DNA of 36,573 nucleotides from an uncultured Pelagibacteraceae bacterium (GCA_902544135.1 CACCBF010000009.1:1-36573); one strand, 5' to 3'; shown: positions 16,919 to 25,714, numbered from the stretch's first letter. Notes: generated from the letters alone by a model not told the origin. Translations and numbers: made by a program.

Positions 16919-18291
16919 TGGATAAATCAAACGTCACACAGTTACATTCAAAAGATAAAAAAGATACAAAAGAGGAATTTTTAGGTAGTTCACTTTCACC
17001 AAGAGAAATTGTATCTGAATTAGATAGATTTGTAGTCGGACAAAATAAAGCAAAAAAAGCAGTCGCAGTTGCGTTAAGAAATAGATGGAGAAGACAAGCT
17101 TTAAAGGGTGAAATGAAGAATGAAGTTTTACCTAAAAATATTTTAATGATTGGTCCAACTGGAGTAGGTAAAACTGAAATATCAAGAAGGTTATCCAAAC
17201 TAGCTGAGGCACCTTTTGTTAAAGTTGAAGCAACAAGATTTACAGAAGTAGGTTATGTTGGAAGAGATGTTGAACAAATAGTTAGAGACCTTGTTGAAAT
17301 AGCCATTTCAATGGAAAAGGTTAAGAAAAGGAAAGAGGTAAAGACTAAGGCGCAAAAACTTGCTGAAGAAAAAGTTTTAGATGCTTTAGTTGGAAAAAAA
17401 GCAAGCGCAGCAACGAGAGAAAGCTTTAGACAAAGATTAAGAAATGGCGATTTAGATGATAATGAAATTGAAATTGCAGTAAGCGATTCAGGAACTAATT
17501 CAACCTCTTTTGAAATACCGGGAATGCCAGGCGCAAATGTAGGAATGATTAATATTGGTGAAATGCTTGGAAAATCAATGGGCACTAAAGAAAAAAAGAA
17601 AAAAATGACAGTCAAAGAATCTCATGAGATTTTAATAAATGATGAGTCAGATAAATTGATTGAACAAGATAAAATTGTCAAAGCTGCAAAAATTTCAACT
17701 GAAAATAATGGTATAGTCTTTTTGGATGAAATTGATAAAATTTCTGGAAGAACAGATAGAGTTGGTGGCGATGTCTCAAGAGAAGGTGTTCAAAGAGACC
17801 TATTACCTTTAATAGAAGGAACCACGGTAAACACTAAATATGGACCAATCAAAACCGATCATATTTTATTTATTGCCTCTGGTGCTTTTCAGCTTGCTAA
17901 ACCATCAGATTTATTACCTGAATTACAAGGACGATTACCTATAAGAGTTGAACTGGAGGCCTTAACAAGTGAAGATTTTAAAAGAATTTTAAAAGAGCCA
18001 GACTACAGTTTGATTAAACAATATATTGCCTTATTAAAAACTGAAAATGTTGAGCTAGAATTTTCTGATGATGGTATAAATGCAATTGCTAATATTGCAT
18101 CAGAAGTTAATGCAACAGTTGAAAATATTGGGGCAAGAAGGTTACATACAATCATTGAAAAAATCTTAGATGAAATAAGTTTTACTGCTACGGACAGATC
18201 TGGAGAAAAAATTACTATTGATAAAAACTATATAAATAAAAATCTAGATAATCTAGTTAAGGATACTGATCTATCTAAATTCATTTTATAA
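16915..18291 (+). CDS. hslU: ATP-dependent protease HslVU, ATPase subunit
   Basis: HslU unfolds proteins and feeds them to HslV. The 458-residue AAA+ protein shows [17 protein letters not shown] near the start, Walker A G-P-T-G-V-G-K-T near residue 80, the pore loop E-V-G-Y-V-G-R-D-V and an intermediate domain. Walker B ([10 protein letters not shown]) is near 268, and the C-terminal D-L-S-K-F-I-L inserts into HslV. Two adjacent ATGs (16915 and 16918) are possible starts. The stop overlaps the convergent sulfotransferase by 6 bases. Confidence 0.98.
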   Translation: MMDKSNVTQLHSKDKKDTKEEFLGSSLSPREIVSELDRFVVGQNKAKKAVAVALRNRWRRQALKGEMKNEVLPKNILMIGPTGVGKTEISRRLSKLAEAPFVKVEATRFTEVGYVGRDVEQIVRDLVEIAISMEKVKKRKEVKTKAQKLAEEKVLDALVGKKASAATRESFRQRLRNGDLDDNEIEIAVSDSGTNSTSFEIPGMPGANVGMINIGEMLGKSMGTKEKKKKMTVKESHEILINDESDKLIEQDKIVKAAKISTENNGIVFLDEIDKISGRTDRVGGDVSREGVQRDLLPLIEGTTVNTKYGPIKTDHILFIASGAFQLAKPSDLLPELQGRLPIRVELEALTSEDFKRILKEPDYSLIKQYIALLKTENVELEFSDDGINAIANIASEVNATVENIGARRLHTIIEKILDEISFTATDRSGEKITIDKNYINKNLDNLVKDTDLSKFIL

Positions 18292-19119
18292 ATAACCTAA
18301 ATCTTGCATTTCATTTTTAAAACTAATTTCAATTTCATCTTTTATATTTTTATCTAATAAGCCTTTCCAATCATTTTTAGGTCCTAGATAAAAAAATTTA
18401 TTATTATTTTTTGGACCTTCTTTAAATCCTACTTTTTCCTCTTGTTTTTGCAGGTTTTCAAATTTTGTATCCTCAATAGATTTAAGAATATTTTTTTCTT
18501 TAAATTTAATTTCTGAAATATTTTCTACAAATTTAGTTACTTTTGTAAATTCACTAAAAGGATTATTAAGTAAATCTTCATATTTTACTAAAATATACTG
18601 ACTTTTTAAATCAACAAGATTTTTCCATGAGTTATAATGCAGTTTCCAAGATGAAATTGGGGTTGGCAAGTCCTCTTCCTTTGTTGAGCCTTTAACGCCT
18701 ATAATTTTGTTTTTATCCTTCATAAAATTAAGAGCCTCTTCATAACTCTTATACCCATAATGATTTTTAATAGAGGTAATCACATTCCTTGGATCTCTTA
18801 CAATGTGTATAATCCCTTTGGTATTTTCATCATTGGTGAAGCGATGTTTTCCTATTTTCCAAAACGCATTATGTGTTTTAAAAAATTTAATCTTATTATC
18901 TAGATTTAACTTTGATTGAGCGTGGCTACAATTGTGTATAAATTCTTTTACATCATCAATATTATCTGTAATACCCTGAAAATGTTTTCTAGTCGGAAAT
19001 TGGCCTAATTTTATATTGTTAATATCAATGGTCGCATCTAAAGCAAATACTAATGAATTTAAAAATAACCTAACCCAAGTATTTCCGCTCTTAGGATAAG
19101 ATGCAAGCCAAATTATCAT
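18286..19119 (-). CDS. Sulfotransferase family protein
   Basis: The 277-residue protein has the PAPS-binding signature of the sulfotransferase fold: [11 protein letters not shown] at residues 7-17 (5'-phosphosulfate loop) and [10 protein letters not shown] at 107-116 (3'-phosphate site). It probably transfers sulfate from PAPS to an unidentified acceptor such as a lipid or glycan. No membrane segment is present, so it is likely cytosolic. It sits as an extra gene between hslU and smr. Substrate is unknown. Confidence 0.9.
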   Translation of the reverse strand: MIIWLASYPKSGNTWVRLFLNSLVFALDATIDINNIKLGQFPTRKHFQGITDNIDDVKEFIHNCSHAQSKLNLDNKIKFFKTHNAFWKIGKHRFTNDENTKGIIHIVRDPRNVITSIKNHYGYKSYEEALNFMKDKNKIIGVKGSTKEEDLPTPISSWKLHYNSWKNLVDLKSQYILVKYEDLLNNPFSEFTKVTKFVENISEIKFKEKNILKSIEDTKFENLQKQEEKVGFKEGPKNNNKFFYLGPKNDWKGLLDKNIKDEIEISFKNEMQDLGYL

Positions 19120-19128
19120 TTGATTAAA

Positions 19129-19536
19129 TTATTTTTTAAGAAAAATATAAAATGCACCGCTGCCTCCATCCTCAATATCGGCATCCTTTATTTCGTTAAT
19201 TAATTTCATTAATTCTGAATTATTTTTTATGTATTCCGGTATAGAATATTTTAGAATACCAAGATCTTTTGAAGAGTAAGGATTTTTTTCATTATCTGAG
19301 TGAATACCTTTTCCTGTTACGATAACTAATTTCCTTACACCAGTTTTATAAGACTCTTTGATTAGTTTATTTATAGTTTTATTTGCTTCATCTAAAGAAA
19401 AGCCGTGGAAATCGAAATTTTTAATTTTTTTAGTTTTTTTTTCAGAAAATACTAAATCTTTATTCGGTAGAGATTCTTTTTTAGTTAAAAATTGTTCCCA
19501 GTCCTTTTTATCCTTTTTAGAAATTTTTGTAATCAA
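19129..19536 (-). CDS. Smr-domain protein
   Basis: The 135-residue protein has a basic N-terminal tail and a C-terminal Smr (small MutS-related) domain: F-D-F-H-G-F-S-L-D-E-A near residue 45-57, L-V-I-V-T-G-K-G near 83-90 and the closing G-G-S-G-A-F-Y-I-F-L-K. Smr domains have nicking-nuclease or RNA-cleaving activity in some proteins; this one's target is unknown. The reading frame begins with a TTG at 19536 placed directly after the TAA of the Tim44-like gene; no ATG fits better. The same genes (tim44, smr, fxsA) cluster in other alphaproteobacteria. Confidence 0.88.
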   Translation of the reverse strand: MITKISKKDKKDWEQFLTKKESLPNKDLVFSEKKTKKIKNFDFHGFSLDEANKTINKLIKESYKTGVRKLVIVTGKGIHSDNEKNPYSSKDLGILKYSIPEYIKNNSELMKLINEIKDADIEDGGSGAFYIFLKK

Positions 19537-20133
19537 TTAAGTTAATGTATCTACGAGTTGCCAATTTGGATTGTTTGATTTTGTATCTCTTGAGAATACC
19601 CAGGTATCATAAATCTTTTTAATTGTCTCTGGATCACCTGAAACTATTTTTTTTTCTTTATCTTTAATACACGTTATTACTTCTGCAACAAAATCTACTG
19701 TTACTTTAAGAATAGAACCAATTTTATTGTGTTCTTTTATTTTTGCTGAATTAATTCCAATAAAAGTAATCTCAGCAAAATGTCCTCTTTTACTTCTGTC
19801 GATTAAAGCAGCTTTAAATTGAGAATAAACTTTTTCACTTAATAAAGGTTTGCTGTTAGTAATTTTATTATCTTGATCACTAAAGTCAGTAATTATAGTT
19901 TCATAAGCAATTTTAGCACCATTTAAAAATTCTTTTTGAGCTTCTTCATCAAAGTTTTCTTTGATTTTAGATTTATTCTCTGTCTGAGCTTTTTTAAGGA
20001 TACTCTCAAATTGTGGGTTTATTTTACCCTCAAAGCCTGTTCTCTTACCTAAAATTCCTCTTAATCTTAAAAAGATAAAACCTGCTATCATTGCTAACAG
20101 AATGATGTCTATGTATTCAAAACTATAATTCAT
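19537..20133 (-). CDS. Tim44-like domain inner-membrane protein
   Basis: This 198-residue protein has one N-terminal membrane segment (about residues 9-27: I-I-L-L-A-M-I-A-G-F-I-F-L), a basic R-G-I-L-G-K-R-T-G-F-E stretch, a charged linker and a C-terminal Tim44-like domain. The domain includes the I-T-F-I-G-I-N-S-A-K-I strand and the final V-F-S-R-D-T-K-S-N-N-P-N-W-Q-L-V. Bacterial homologues of mitochondrial Tim44 are common in alphaproteobacteria; their role is not settled. It is divergent from fxsA, with a 57-base gap. Confidence 0.9.
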   Translation of the reverse strand: MNYSFEYIDIILLAMIAGFIFLRLRGILGKRTGFEGKINPQFESILKKAQTENKSKIKENFDEEAQKEFLNGAKIAYETIITDFSDQDNKITNSKPLLSEKVYSQFKAALIDRSKRGHFAEITFIGINSAKIKEHNKIGSILKVTVDFVAEVITCIKDKEKKIVSGDPETIKKIYDTWVFSRDTKSNNPNWQLVDTLT

Positions 20134-20190
20134 ATTTTAATACTAATTACTATGTTGAAAAATTTCAACTAGCAATTAAATTAAAGACAA

Positions 20191-20616
20191 ATGAACTCAG
20201 TTCTAGTAGCTATAATACTGCTTCCAGTTATTGAAATATACTTATTCATAAAAATTGGCTCTTATATAGGAGCTTTAACTACAATAACATTGATATTTGT
20301 AACTGCTATACTTGGAATAATATATGCCAGATACGAAGGTCTTAACACTCTAAGGTCGGCTTTTATGCAGTTGATTAAAAACGAAATTCCAGTTTATGAA
20401 ATAATATCAGGGGCAGCAATAACCATTGCTGCTCTTCTACTAATTATTCCAGGTTTTGCTACGGATATAATTGGTTTTTTATTAATATTTCCTTTAAGCA
20501 GAAAATTTATTTTAAAAATACTATCATCTAAATTTCAAATGAAAAAAGAAGCAAATGAAAAATTTATTGATGGCGAATACGAAGAAATGGAAAATAAGAA
20601 TGACAAAGAATTATAA
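20191..20616 (+). CDS. fxsA: FxsA-family membrane protein
   Basis: This 141-residue cytoplasmic-membrane protein has about three hydrophobic helices followed by a basic and then acidic cytoplasmic tail. The FxsA hallmarks are P-V-I-E-I-Y-L-F-I-K-I-G near residues 10-21, T-L-I-F-V-T-A-I-L-G and L-L-I-I-P-G-F-A-T-D-I-I-G-F-L-L near 80-95. FxsA in E. coli relieves phage-T7 exclusion by plasmid F; its cellular job is unknown. It is followed by secB, whose start lies inside its last codons. Confidence 0.93.
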   Translation: MNSVLVAIILLPVIEIYLFIKIGSYIGALTTITLIFVTAILGIIYARYEGLNTLRSAFMQLIKNEIPVYEIISGAAITIAALLLIIPGFATDIIGFLLIFPLSRKFILKILSSKFQMKKEANEKFIDGEYEEMENKNDKEL

Positions 20617-21022
20617 AATCTTAGCTAAATATATTAAAGATATGTCAAGTGAAACACCAAATGCTGAAACATACATGTATGTAAAAGATAACATTTCTCG
20701 TTACCAGTTGGGAATTAATATAAATTCAAAAGCAATAAAAAGTAGATTAATAGAGATTGATACTTCGATTAAATTTCATGATAAAGAAGAAAATGTAAAA
20801 AAATCTATTTTTGAATTTGTATACGCATCTGTTGTACAAATTGATGAGAATCTTAAAGATAAAAAAATTTTAGAAAAAATTGTTTTAATCGAGGTTCAAA
20901 AAGAAATTTTTCCTGAAATAGAAAAAACATTAATTAACCTACTTCATAACTCAGGTTACCCAGCAATTAAGATTGAAAAAAAAGTGGATTTTGAGGAATT
21001 GTATAAAAAAAATTTTAATTAA
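20600..21022 (+). CDS. secB: Protein-export chaperone SecB
   Basis: SecB holds pre-proteins unfolded for SecA. The 140-residue reading (MTKNYKILAKYIKDMSSETP) matches the family's N-terminus; a longer in-frame start at 20555 lies deep within fxsA and is rejected. Typical features are K-Y-I-K-D-M-S-S-E-T-P-N, a beta-rich middle and the C-terminal P-E-I-E-K-T-L-I-N-L-L-H-N-S-G-Y-P-A-I-K with D-F-E-E-L-Y. It overlaps fxsA by 17 bases and the convergent dnaQ by 8 bases. Confidence 0.92.
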   Translation: MTKNYKILAKYIKDMSSETPNAETYMYVKDNISRYQLGININSKAIKSRLIEIDTSIKFHDKEENVKKSIFEFVYASVVQIDENLKDKKILEKIVLIEVQKEIFPEIEKTLINLLHNSGYPAIKIEKKVDFEELYKKNFN

Positions 21023-21680
21023 AAAAATTTTTTTTGATTTGCGTTTTTAAGTAGTTACTATGATTAGTTAATTCCTCTTCGGTTGGTTTTACAATTTTTT
21101 TAAAATAATTTATTTTTTTATCGCTCGCTTGATTATTAATCTTCTCCTCAACACTAAAATCTAAAGTAGGTTCCTTTTGATCTATTAAATTTATATAAAC
21201 TTTTGCTAACAAATCACAATCTATTAACGCGGTATGCTTTGTTCGTCTCGAGTTATCAATTCTATATCTTTTACAGAGAGCATCTAAATTTGATGGAGAT
21301 CCTGGAAATTTATCTCTAGCTAAAATTAATGTATCTACAATTTTATTATCAATTTTTTTTTTTCCCAAAATATTTAATTCATTATTTATATGAGATAAAT
21401 CAAACTCAGCATTATGAATAATAAGTGTTTTATCTTTTATAAATTCTAAAAATTCATCTGTAATTTCTGAAAACTTTTTTTGTTTTGAAAGAAACTCATC
21501 TGTATAACCATGGACTTCAAAGGCTTTCTCAGAGACTTTTCTCTCTGGATTCAGATAGCAATGAAACTTATTTTGGGTTGGAGTCAGATTGTCAAGTTCG
21601 ATACAACCTATTTCAACGATTCTATGACCCTCCTTAACGGAAATACCGGTGGTTTCAGTATCTAAAACAATCTCTTTCAT
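21015..21680 (-). CDS. dnaQ: DNA polymerase III epsilon subunit (proofreading exonuclease)
   Basis: This 221-residue 3'-5' exonuclease has the DEDDh motifs: I-V-L-D-T-E-T-T-G near residues 4-12 (Exo I), I-I-H-N-A-E-F-D near 94-101 (Exo II) and H-T-A-L-I-D-C-D near 149-156 (Exo III). The C-terminal tail would bind the polymerase subunit. Its ATG overlaps the coaE stop by 4 bases, and coaE overlaps aroE, giving a tight operon transcribed away from the proposed origin. Confidence 0.96.
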   Translation of the reverse strand: MKEIVLDTETTGISVKEGHRIVEIGCIELDNLTPTQNKFHCYLNPERKVSEKAFEVHGYTDEFLSKQKKFSEITDEFLEFIKDKTLIIHNAEFDLSHINNELNILGKKKIDNKIVDTLILARDKFPGSPSNLDALCKRYRIDNSRRTKHTALIDCDLLAKVYINLIDQKEPTLDFSVEEKINNQASDKKINYFKKIVKPTEEELTNHSNYLKTQIKKNFFN

Positions 21681-22249
21681 TTTAAAATTTTTCTCAAAAC
21701 AGTTTTAACCCTTTTTCTTACAATCTTTTTTGTATAAAAGTTCTTTATAATATATCGAGATTTTCTTTTTTTATAGTCAAGTGGAAGTTGAATTTCTTTC
21801 AATCTTTTTAAAATTTTAATATTAAATCCTTTTCTTTTACTTAGTCTTTCTGAAATATCTGCTTTTTTCGCATCAACAAAAACCAAGATCATATTTTTAT
21901 TTTTAATTTTGCTCTCTAATAGCAAAGGAATATCTAAAATTACTAACTTTTTCTTTTTATTTTTTAAAAGAAACAAATTCATTTTTTTTCTTATAAGTGG
22001 GTGAACTATTTTGATAATTTTTTTTATACTATTCTTATTATTCAAAATCGCATTCGTTAGTTCAGTTTTATCTATTGGAAAAGTTTTAATATATTTGGGT
22101 AATATTTTTTTTAATTTTAAAAAACAGACTCTGCTTTTTTTGTACATTTTAGCTACCTCGTCATCAGCATTAAAAACTGGGTAACCAAATGATTTAGCTA
22201 CAAAACTTTTTCCAGATCCTATATCTCCTAAAATTCCAATTTTAATCAT
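21677..22249 (-). CDS. coaE: Dephospho-CoA kinase
   Basis: CoaE phosphorylates dephospho-CoA at the 3'-hydroxyl, the last step of CoA synthesis. The 190-residue P-loop kinase has I-G-I-L-G-D-I-G-S-G-K-S at residues 3-14, V-F-N-A-D-D-E-V-A near 25-33 and the later V-I-L-D-I-P-L-L-L-E-S. The C-terminal half is extremely lysine-rich but keeps the expected order and length. The gene overlaps aroE by 8 bases and dnaQ by 4 bases. Confidence 0.93.
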   Translation of the reverse strand: MIKIGILGDIGSGKSFVAKSFGYPVFNADDEVAKMYKKSRVCFLKLKKILPKYIKTFPIDKTELTNAILNNKNSIKKIIKIVHPLIRKKMNLFLLKNKKKKLVILDIPLLLESKIKNKNMILVFVDAKKADISERLSKRKGFNIKILKRLKEIQLPLDYKKRKSRYIIKNFYTKKIVRKRVKTVLRKILK

Positions 22250-23036
22250 TATCTAAAAGCTTAAATGTGTCTCTATTAACTTTTGGCTCTATTTTGTGCC
22301 ATAATTTAAATGCTTCCATGGCTTGGTAAACAAACATAGTTTTTCCATTTTCTGTCTTGTGTCCTAGCTGTTTACCCATTTTTAAAAATTGAGTTTCACG
22401 AGGATTATAAATTATGTCATAAAATAATTTATTGTGTCCTAAGTTTGAAAAATTTAAATTTATTTTTTCATTTTTTAGACCAAGACTTGTGGCATTTATA
22501 AGCATATGAAAATCAGTTAAATTTCCCCATTCTAAAATTTTAAGATTACTAAATAAAACCTTTAAATTTTCTGCCTTCTCTTTAGTTCTGTTACTAATCG
22601 TAATCTCTTGGACATGCATATTTTTTAAAGCAAAAATTATTGAAGGAACTACTCCACCAGCTCCCAAAATTAAAACTCTCTTGCCCTTTAGACTAAAATT
22701 TAATTTTTTTATAGCAGTATCAAAACCAGCAATATCTGTGTTATGTCCAACTAAATCACCGTTATTAAAAGTAATTGTATTTACTGATTGGGTTTGTTCT
22801 GCCTCAGGGCTTAATTTATCTAAAAATGGTATAACTGTTTTTTTGAAAGGAACAGTTACGTTGCAACCAGCTATTTTTTGTTCCTTTATATCTCGAATAA
22901 AATCTTTAACCTCAAGCTCTTCAAGTTTAATCTTATCATATAAAGCATTTATATTATTTTCTTTTAACCAATGGTTTTGAAGCTTAGGAGATAAAGAATG
23001 ATCAATTGGATTTCCAATTACAAAAAATTTTTTCAT
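22242..23036 (-). CDS. aroE: Shikimate dehydrogenase
   Basis: AroE reduces 3-dehydroshikimate to shikimate with NADPH. The 264-residue protein shows the shikimate pocket D-H-S-L-S-P-K near residues 12-18, the catalytic Lys in N-V-T-V-P-F-K-K and the Asp in G-H-N-T-D-I-A-G-F. The NADP Rossmann strand is V-L-I-L-G-A-G-G-V-V-P-S, and S-N-R-T-K-E-K-A is the NADP-phosphate-binding region. It lies 1 base from maf. Confidence 0.97.
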   Translation of the reverse strand: MKKFFVIGNPIDHSLSPKLQNHWLKENNINALYDKIKLEELEVKDFIRDIKEQKIAGCNVTVPFKKTVIPFLDKLSPEAEQTQSVNTITFNNGDLVGHNTDIAGFDTAIKKLNFSLKGKRVLILGAGGVVPSIIFALKNMHVQEITISNRTKEKAENLKVLFSNLKILEWGNLTDFHMLINATSLGLKNEKINLNFSNLGHNKLFYDIIYNPRETQFLKMGKQLGHKTENGKTMFVYQAMEAFKLWHKIEPKVNRDTFKLLDND

Positions 23037-23037
23037 A

Positions 23038-23628
23038 TTAATATCCGTGTATTTTTAAATACTCTTTTATTTTTTTTATTGGTAAACCCATAATTGTGTT
23101 TTCATCACCTTCAATATTTGCAAATAAATATCTACCCTCACTCTCAATTTGGTAAACATTATAAGCATAAAGAGCTTCATCTGATATTTTAGATAAATAT
23201 TTTTTTAATTCTTCTTCGGTAAAATTTTTCATAATTAATTTAGCTTTATCAGTATAGTTCCAGATCATCATCCCATTTTTAGATATACAAACTGAACTTA
23301 TTAAATGATGAGTTTTGTCATTGAGTTTTTTTAAAATTTCTAGAGCAACTTCTCTGTTTTCAGGTTTAGATATTAATTTTCCTTCTAAATCTATAACACT
23401 ATCTGCGCCTAACACTAGTTTATCAGGATATTTCATACTAATTTTATTTGCTTTTACCTCTGCAAGATTTTTTGAGATTATCTCTGGACTTGCTTTTTCA
23501 CTTAACAAACTTGACTTAATAATGTCCTCATTAATATTTGAAGGTTCTACGATATTGGCAATGTTGTTCCTGTCCAAAATTTCTTTTCTTACTTTACTTT
23601 TTGATGCTAAGATAATTTTTTTATCCAT
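23038..23628 (-). CDS. maf: Maf-family nucleoside triphosphate pyrophosphatase
   Basis: Maf proteins hydrolyse non-canonical or selected nucleotides (for example dTTP, UTP, m7GTP). The 196-residue protein has I-L-A-S-K-S-K-V-R-K near residue 6-15, L-V-L-G-A-D-S-V-I-D with the catalytic Asp near 70-79, and the C-terminal Y-Q-I-E-S-E-G-R-Y-L-F and N-T-I-M-G-L-P-I. Which nucleotide is used is not decidable. The gene overlaps ppsR by 8 bases. Confidence 0.93.
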   Translation of the reverse strand: MDKKIILASKSKVRKEILDRNNIANIVEPSNINEDIIKSSLLSEKASPEIISKNLAEVKANKISMKYPDKLVLGADSVIDLEGKLISKPENREVALEILKKLNDKTHHLISSVCISKNGMMIWNYTDKAKLIMKNFTEEELKKYLSKISDEALYAYNVYQIESEGRYLFANIEGDENTIMGLPIKKIKEYLKIHGY

Positions 23629-24451
23629 TTTTTTTATTTGAAAAAATTTCGTAAATTTTTATTATTGATGCAGCAGTTTCTTCAACAGATTTTCTTGTTA
23701 CGTCTATTGTTGGCCACTTATATCTTCTAAAAGTATTTTTTGCATCTTCTACTTCTTTTTTAATTTTATCTAAATTAGTATAATCTTGACTCTTTGTTTT
23801 TTTTAATGAATTTATTCGATTTTTTCTTATGTCAACCAATCTTTCAGCCTCAGTTGTTAACCCAACGATACAAAAATTTTGTGGATTCTTTTTTAAACTT
23901 TTTGGTATAGAGTTCTGATTAATCAAAGGTATATTTGCTGTTTTATAACCTTTGTTTGCTAAATATATAGAGGTGGGTGTTTTGCTTGTCCTACTAACTC
24001 CCAGTAAAATTATATCAGATTTTTCAATATCAACGAGTAAATTACCGTCATCGTGATTCATAGTATATTGAATAGCCTCAATTCTATCATAGTACTCTTC
24101 GTTTAAAACATGTTGTCCACTTGGCTCGTGTGATGCTTTTTGATTAAATAATTTTGAGAAACTTAATATCAAACTACCCAAAACTCCAAAACAAGGTATT
24201 TTTTTCTTGTTACATAAATTAGATAAACTTTTAGCTAAATTATTATCTACAATTGTATACAAAATAACAGGGTTTTGCTCTTTATCTGCTATCTCAAGTA
24301 TTTTGGATATTTGATTCTCGGTTCGTGTGAAAGAATAAGAGTTAACTCTATAATCGATATTTTTAAACTGTGCTTTCAAAGATAAAAAAATTCTATCTAA
24401 AGTCTCTCCTGTAGAGTCAGAAATTAAGAATATTTGATAAGTATTACTCAT
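23621..24451 (-). CDS. ppsR: PEP synthase / PPDK regulatory kinase-phosphorylase (DUF299)
   Basis: The 276-residue protein belongs to the family that phosphorylates (with ADP) and dephosphorylates pyruvate-phosphate dikinase or PEP synthase on a threonine. Motifs are F-L-I-S-D-S-T-G-E-T near residues 8-17 and the P-loop-like L-G-V-S-R-T-S-K-T-P-T-S near 151-162. Its target is not in this window. It is the first gene left of the proposed origin, where the DUF299 gene sits in Caulobacter and Rickettsia, and is transcribed away from it. Confidence 0.92.
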   Translation of the reverse strand: MSNTYQIFLISDSTGETLDRIFLSLKAQFKNIDYRVNSYSFTRTENQISKILEIADKEQNPVILYTIVDNNLAKSLSNLCNKKKIPCFGVLGSLILSFSKLFNQKASHEPSGQHVLNEEYYDRIEAIQYTMNHDDGNLLVDIEKSDIILLGVSRTSKTPTSIYLANKGYKTANIPLINQNSIPKSLKKNPQNFCIVGLTTEAERLVDIRKNRINSLKKTKSQDYTNLDKIKKEVEDAKNTFRRYKWPTIDVTRKSVEETAASIIKIYEIFSNKKNG

Positions 24452-24535
24452 GTATATTTTGTTAATATCTTTGTAATATCTTAATAAAATTAAACAAATT
24501 TATTTTTATTTAAAATAGCTTGTAAAATAAGGGTT

Positions 24536-24544
24536 TTATCAACA
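24536..24544 (+). promoter_or_regulatory. DnaA-box-like site 1
   Basis: TTATCAACA differs at one position from the TTATCCACA consensus. It lies within the proposed origin, directly before the 8-bp inverted repeat. Confidence 0.65.
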
Positions 24545-24546
24545 TA

Positions 24547-24568
24547 ATTTGTTTAATGAAAAACAAAT
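24547..24568. repeat. Perfect inverted repeat inside the proposed origin
   Basis: ATTTGTTT (24547-24554) and AAACAAAT (24561-24568) are exact reverse complements, with a 6-base loop. A second, shorter pair (GTAATT 24583-24588, AATTAC 24593-24598) follows. They could be protein-binding sites in the origin. Confidence 0.6.
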
Positions 24569-24640
24569 ATACAAATGATTGAGTAATTCATAAATTACAT
24601 ATTATTTAATGATAAATTCAATAATAAACAGTTAGTAAAA

Positions 24641-24649
24641 TGTTGATAA
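24641..24649 (-). promoter_or_regulatory. DnaA-box-like site 2 (reverse)
   Basis: TGTTGATAA is the exact reverse complement of site 1 (TTATCAACA), one change from consensus, 97 bases further right. Confidence 0.65.
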
Positions 24650-24662
24650 AAAATAGTTACCA

Positions 24663-24671
24663 TTATTCACA
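24663..24671 (+). promoter_or_regulatory. DnaA-box-like site 3
   Basis: TTATTCACA differs at one position from TTATCCACA. It lies 13 bases after site 2 and about 40 bases before hemE. Confidence 0.6.
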
Positions 24672-24712
24672 TTCTCTACAAATACTAAAACCTTATACTA
24701 TGATTTTTATAT

Positions 24713-25714
24713 ATGACTCCAATTTATAAAGTTTTAATAAATAATAATACAATAATAAAACCTATATGGGTCATGAGACAAGCTGGAAGATACTTACCAG
24801 AGTTCAGGGAAATTCGAAGTAAAAATCCTGATTTTATAAAGTTGTGTTTGAATGAAAAATTATCGGCAGAAATAACCCTTCAGCCTTTGAAAAGATTTGA
24901 TTTAGATGCTGCAATAATTTTTTCAGATATTTTAATGTTACCATATGGATTGAATCAAAAAGTTGAATTTAAAAAAGGGATTGGGCCTATATTAGGAGAT
25001 TTAGATTTAGATAGTATTTTAAAATTAAATGAGAATAACTTTGTCGAAAAACTTAGTCCAATTTATAAGCTTGTTAATTTAATTAATAACAGTGAACTTA
25101 CAAAAAATAAAAATACAATAGGTTTTGTTGGTGCTCCGTGGACTCTTCTGGTATATATGATAAATCAGAAATCACCAAAATGTGGTTTAAAGAATGATTT
25201 CTTTAAAGATAAAAACTTAACAAGTAAAATTCTAAATATTATCGAAAAGTTTTTGAAAGTTCACATTAAGCATCAAGTTAAAAATGGTGCACAAATTATT
25301 CAAATTTTTGATAGTTGGGCTGGGTTATTAAATGACAAGGATTTACCTAACTACGTTTATGAACCTACTATTAAGTTGGTTGAATACACAAAAACTTTAA
25401 ATATCCCTACTATATGTTTTCCAAAAGGTATAAAAAAATATAAAGATTATTGTGAAACCGTTAAGCCTGATGCCATCTGTATTGATTATGATGTCGATCC
25501 TAAAGAAATCTTAAAAAATATTAAAATTCCTGTTCAAGGAGGAATGGATCCAAAAATTTTACTAACTGATCAAGAAAATTTAAAAAAGGAGGCAAAAAGA
25601 TATTTAGAAATTTTTAAAGATCACCCTTATATATTTAATTTAGGACATGGAATTTTGCCTGACACAGACCCAGAAATGATGGACTATTTAGTAAAAACAG
25701 TAAAAGATTTTTAA
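24713..25714 (+). CDS. hemE: Uroporphyrinogen decarboxylase
   Basis: HemE converts uroporphyrinogen III to coproporphyrinogen III in heme synthesis. The 333-residue protein begins with the family signature P-I-W-V-M-R-Q-A-G-R-Y-L-P-E near residues 18-31. It has I-I-F-S-D-I-L near 69-75 (substrate Asp), G-F-V-G-A-P-W-T-L near 138 and the terminal F-N-L-G-H-G-I-L-P. A TATACT box at 24694-24699 lies 13 bases before the ATG and may be its -10. It directly abuts hemH. Confidence 0.98.
   Translation: MTPIYKVLINNNTIIKPIWVMRQAGRYLPEFREIRSKNPDFIKLCLNEKLSAEITLQPLKRFDLDAAIIFSDILMLPYGLNQKVEFKKGIGPILGDLDLDSILKLNENNFVEKLSPIYKLVNLINNSELTKNKNTIGFVGAPWTLLVYMINQKSPKCGLKNDFFKDKNLTSKILNIIEKFLKVHIKHQVKNGAQIIQIFDSWAGLLNDKDLPNYVYEPTIKLVEYTKTLNIPTICFPKGIKKYKDYCETVKPDAICIDYDVDPKEILKNIKIPVQGGMDPKILLTDQENLKKEAKRYLEIFKDHPYIFNLGHGILPDTDPEMMDYLVKTVKDF

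Larger units (their letters stand above)
24452..24712. other. Putative chromosomal replication origin (oriC)
   Basis: This 261-base non-coding region lies between divergent ppsR and hemE, exactly where oriC lies in Caulobacter and its relatives. It is extremely AT-rich and contains three DnaA-box-like nonamers: TTATCAACA (24536-24544), TGTTGATAA (24641-24649, reverse strand) and TTATTCACA (24663-24671). Between them are two inverted repeats: an 8-bp stem ATTTGTTT/AAACAAAT (24547-24568) and GTAATT/AATTAC (24583-24598). The AT-rich stretch in the middle would suit DNA unwinding. The flanking genes run away from it on both sides. Confidence 0.75.

Noticed and set aside
17253..17615. Long antisense open frame within hslU
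   Set aside because: It is a shadow of a strongly conserved gene with no start signal.
24452..24712. CtrA-type TTAA-N7-TTAA sites in the origin
   Set aside because: TTAA pairs exist but with other spacings (for example N5 at 24481-24493); in DNA this AT-rich they are expected by chance.
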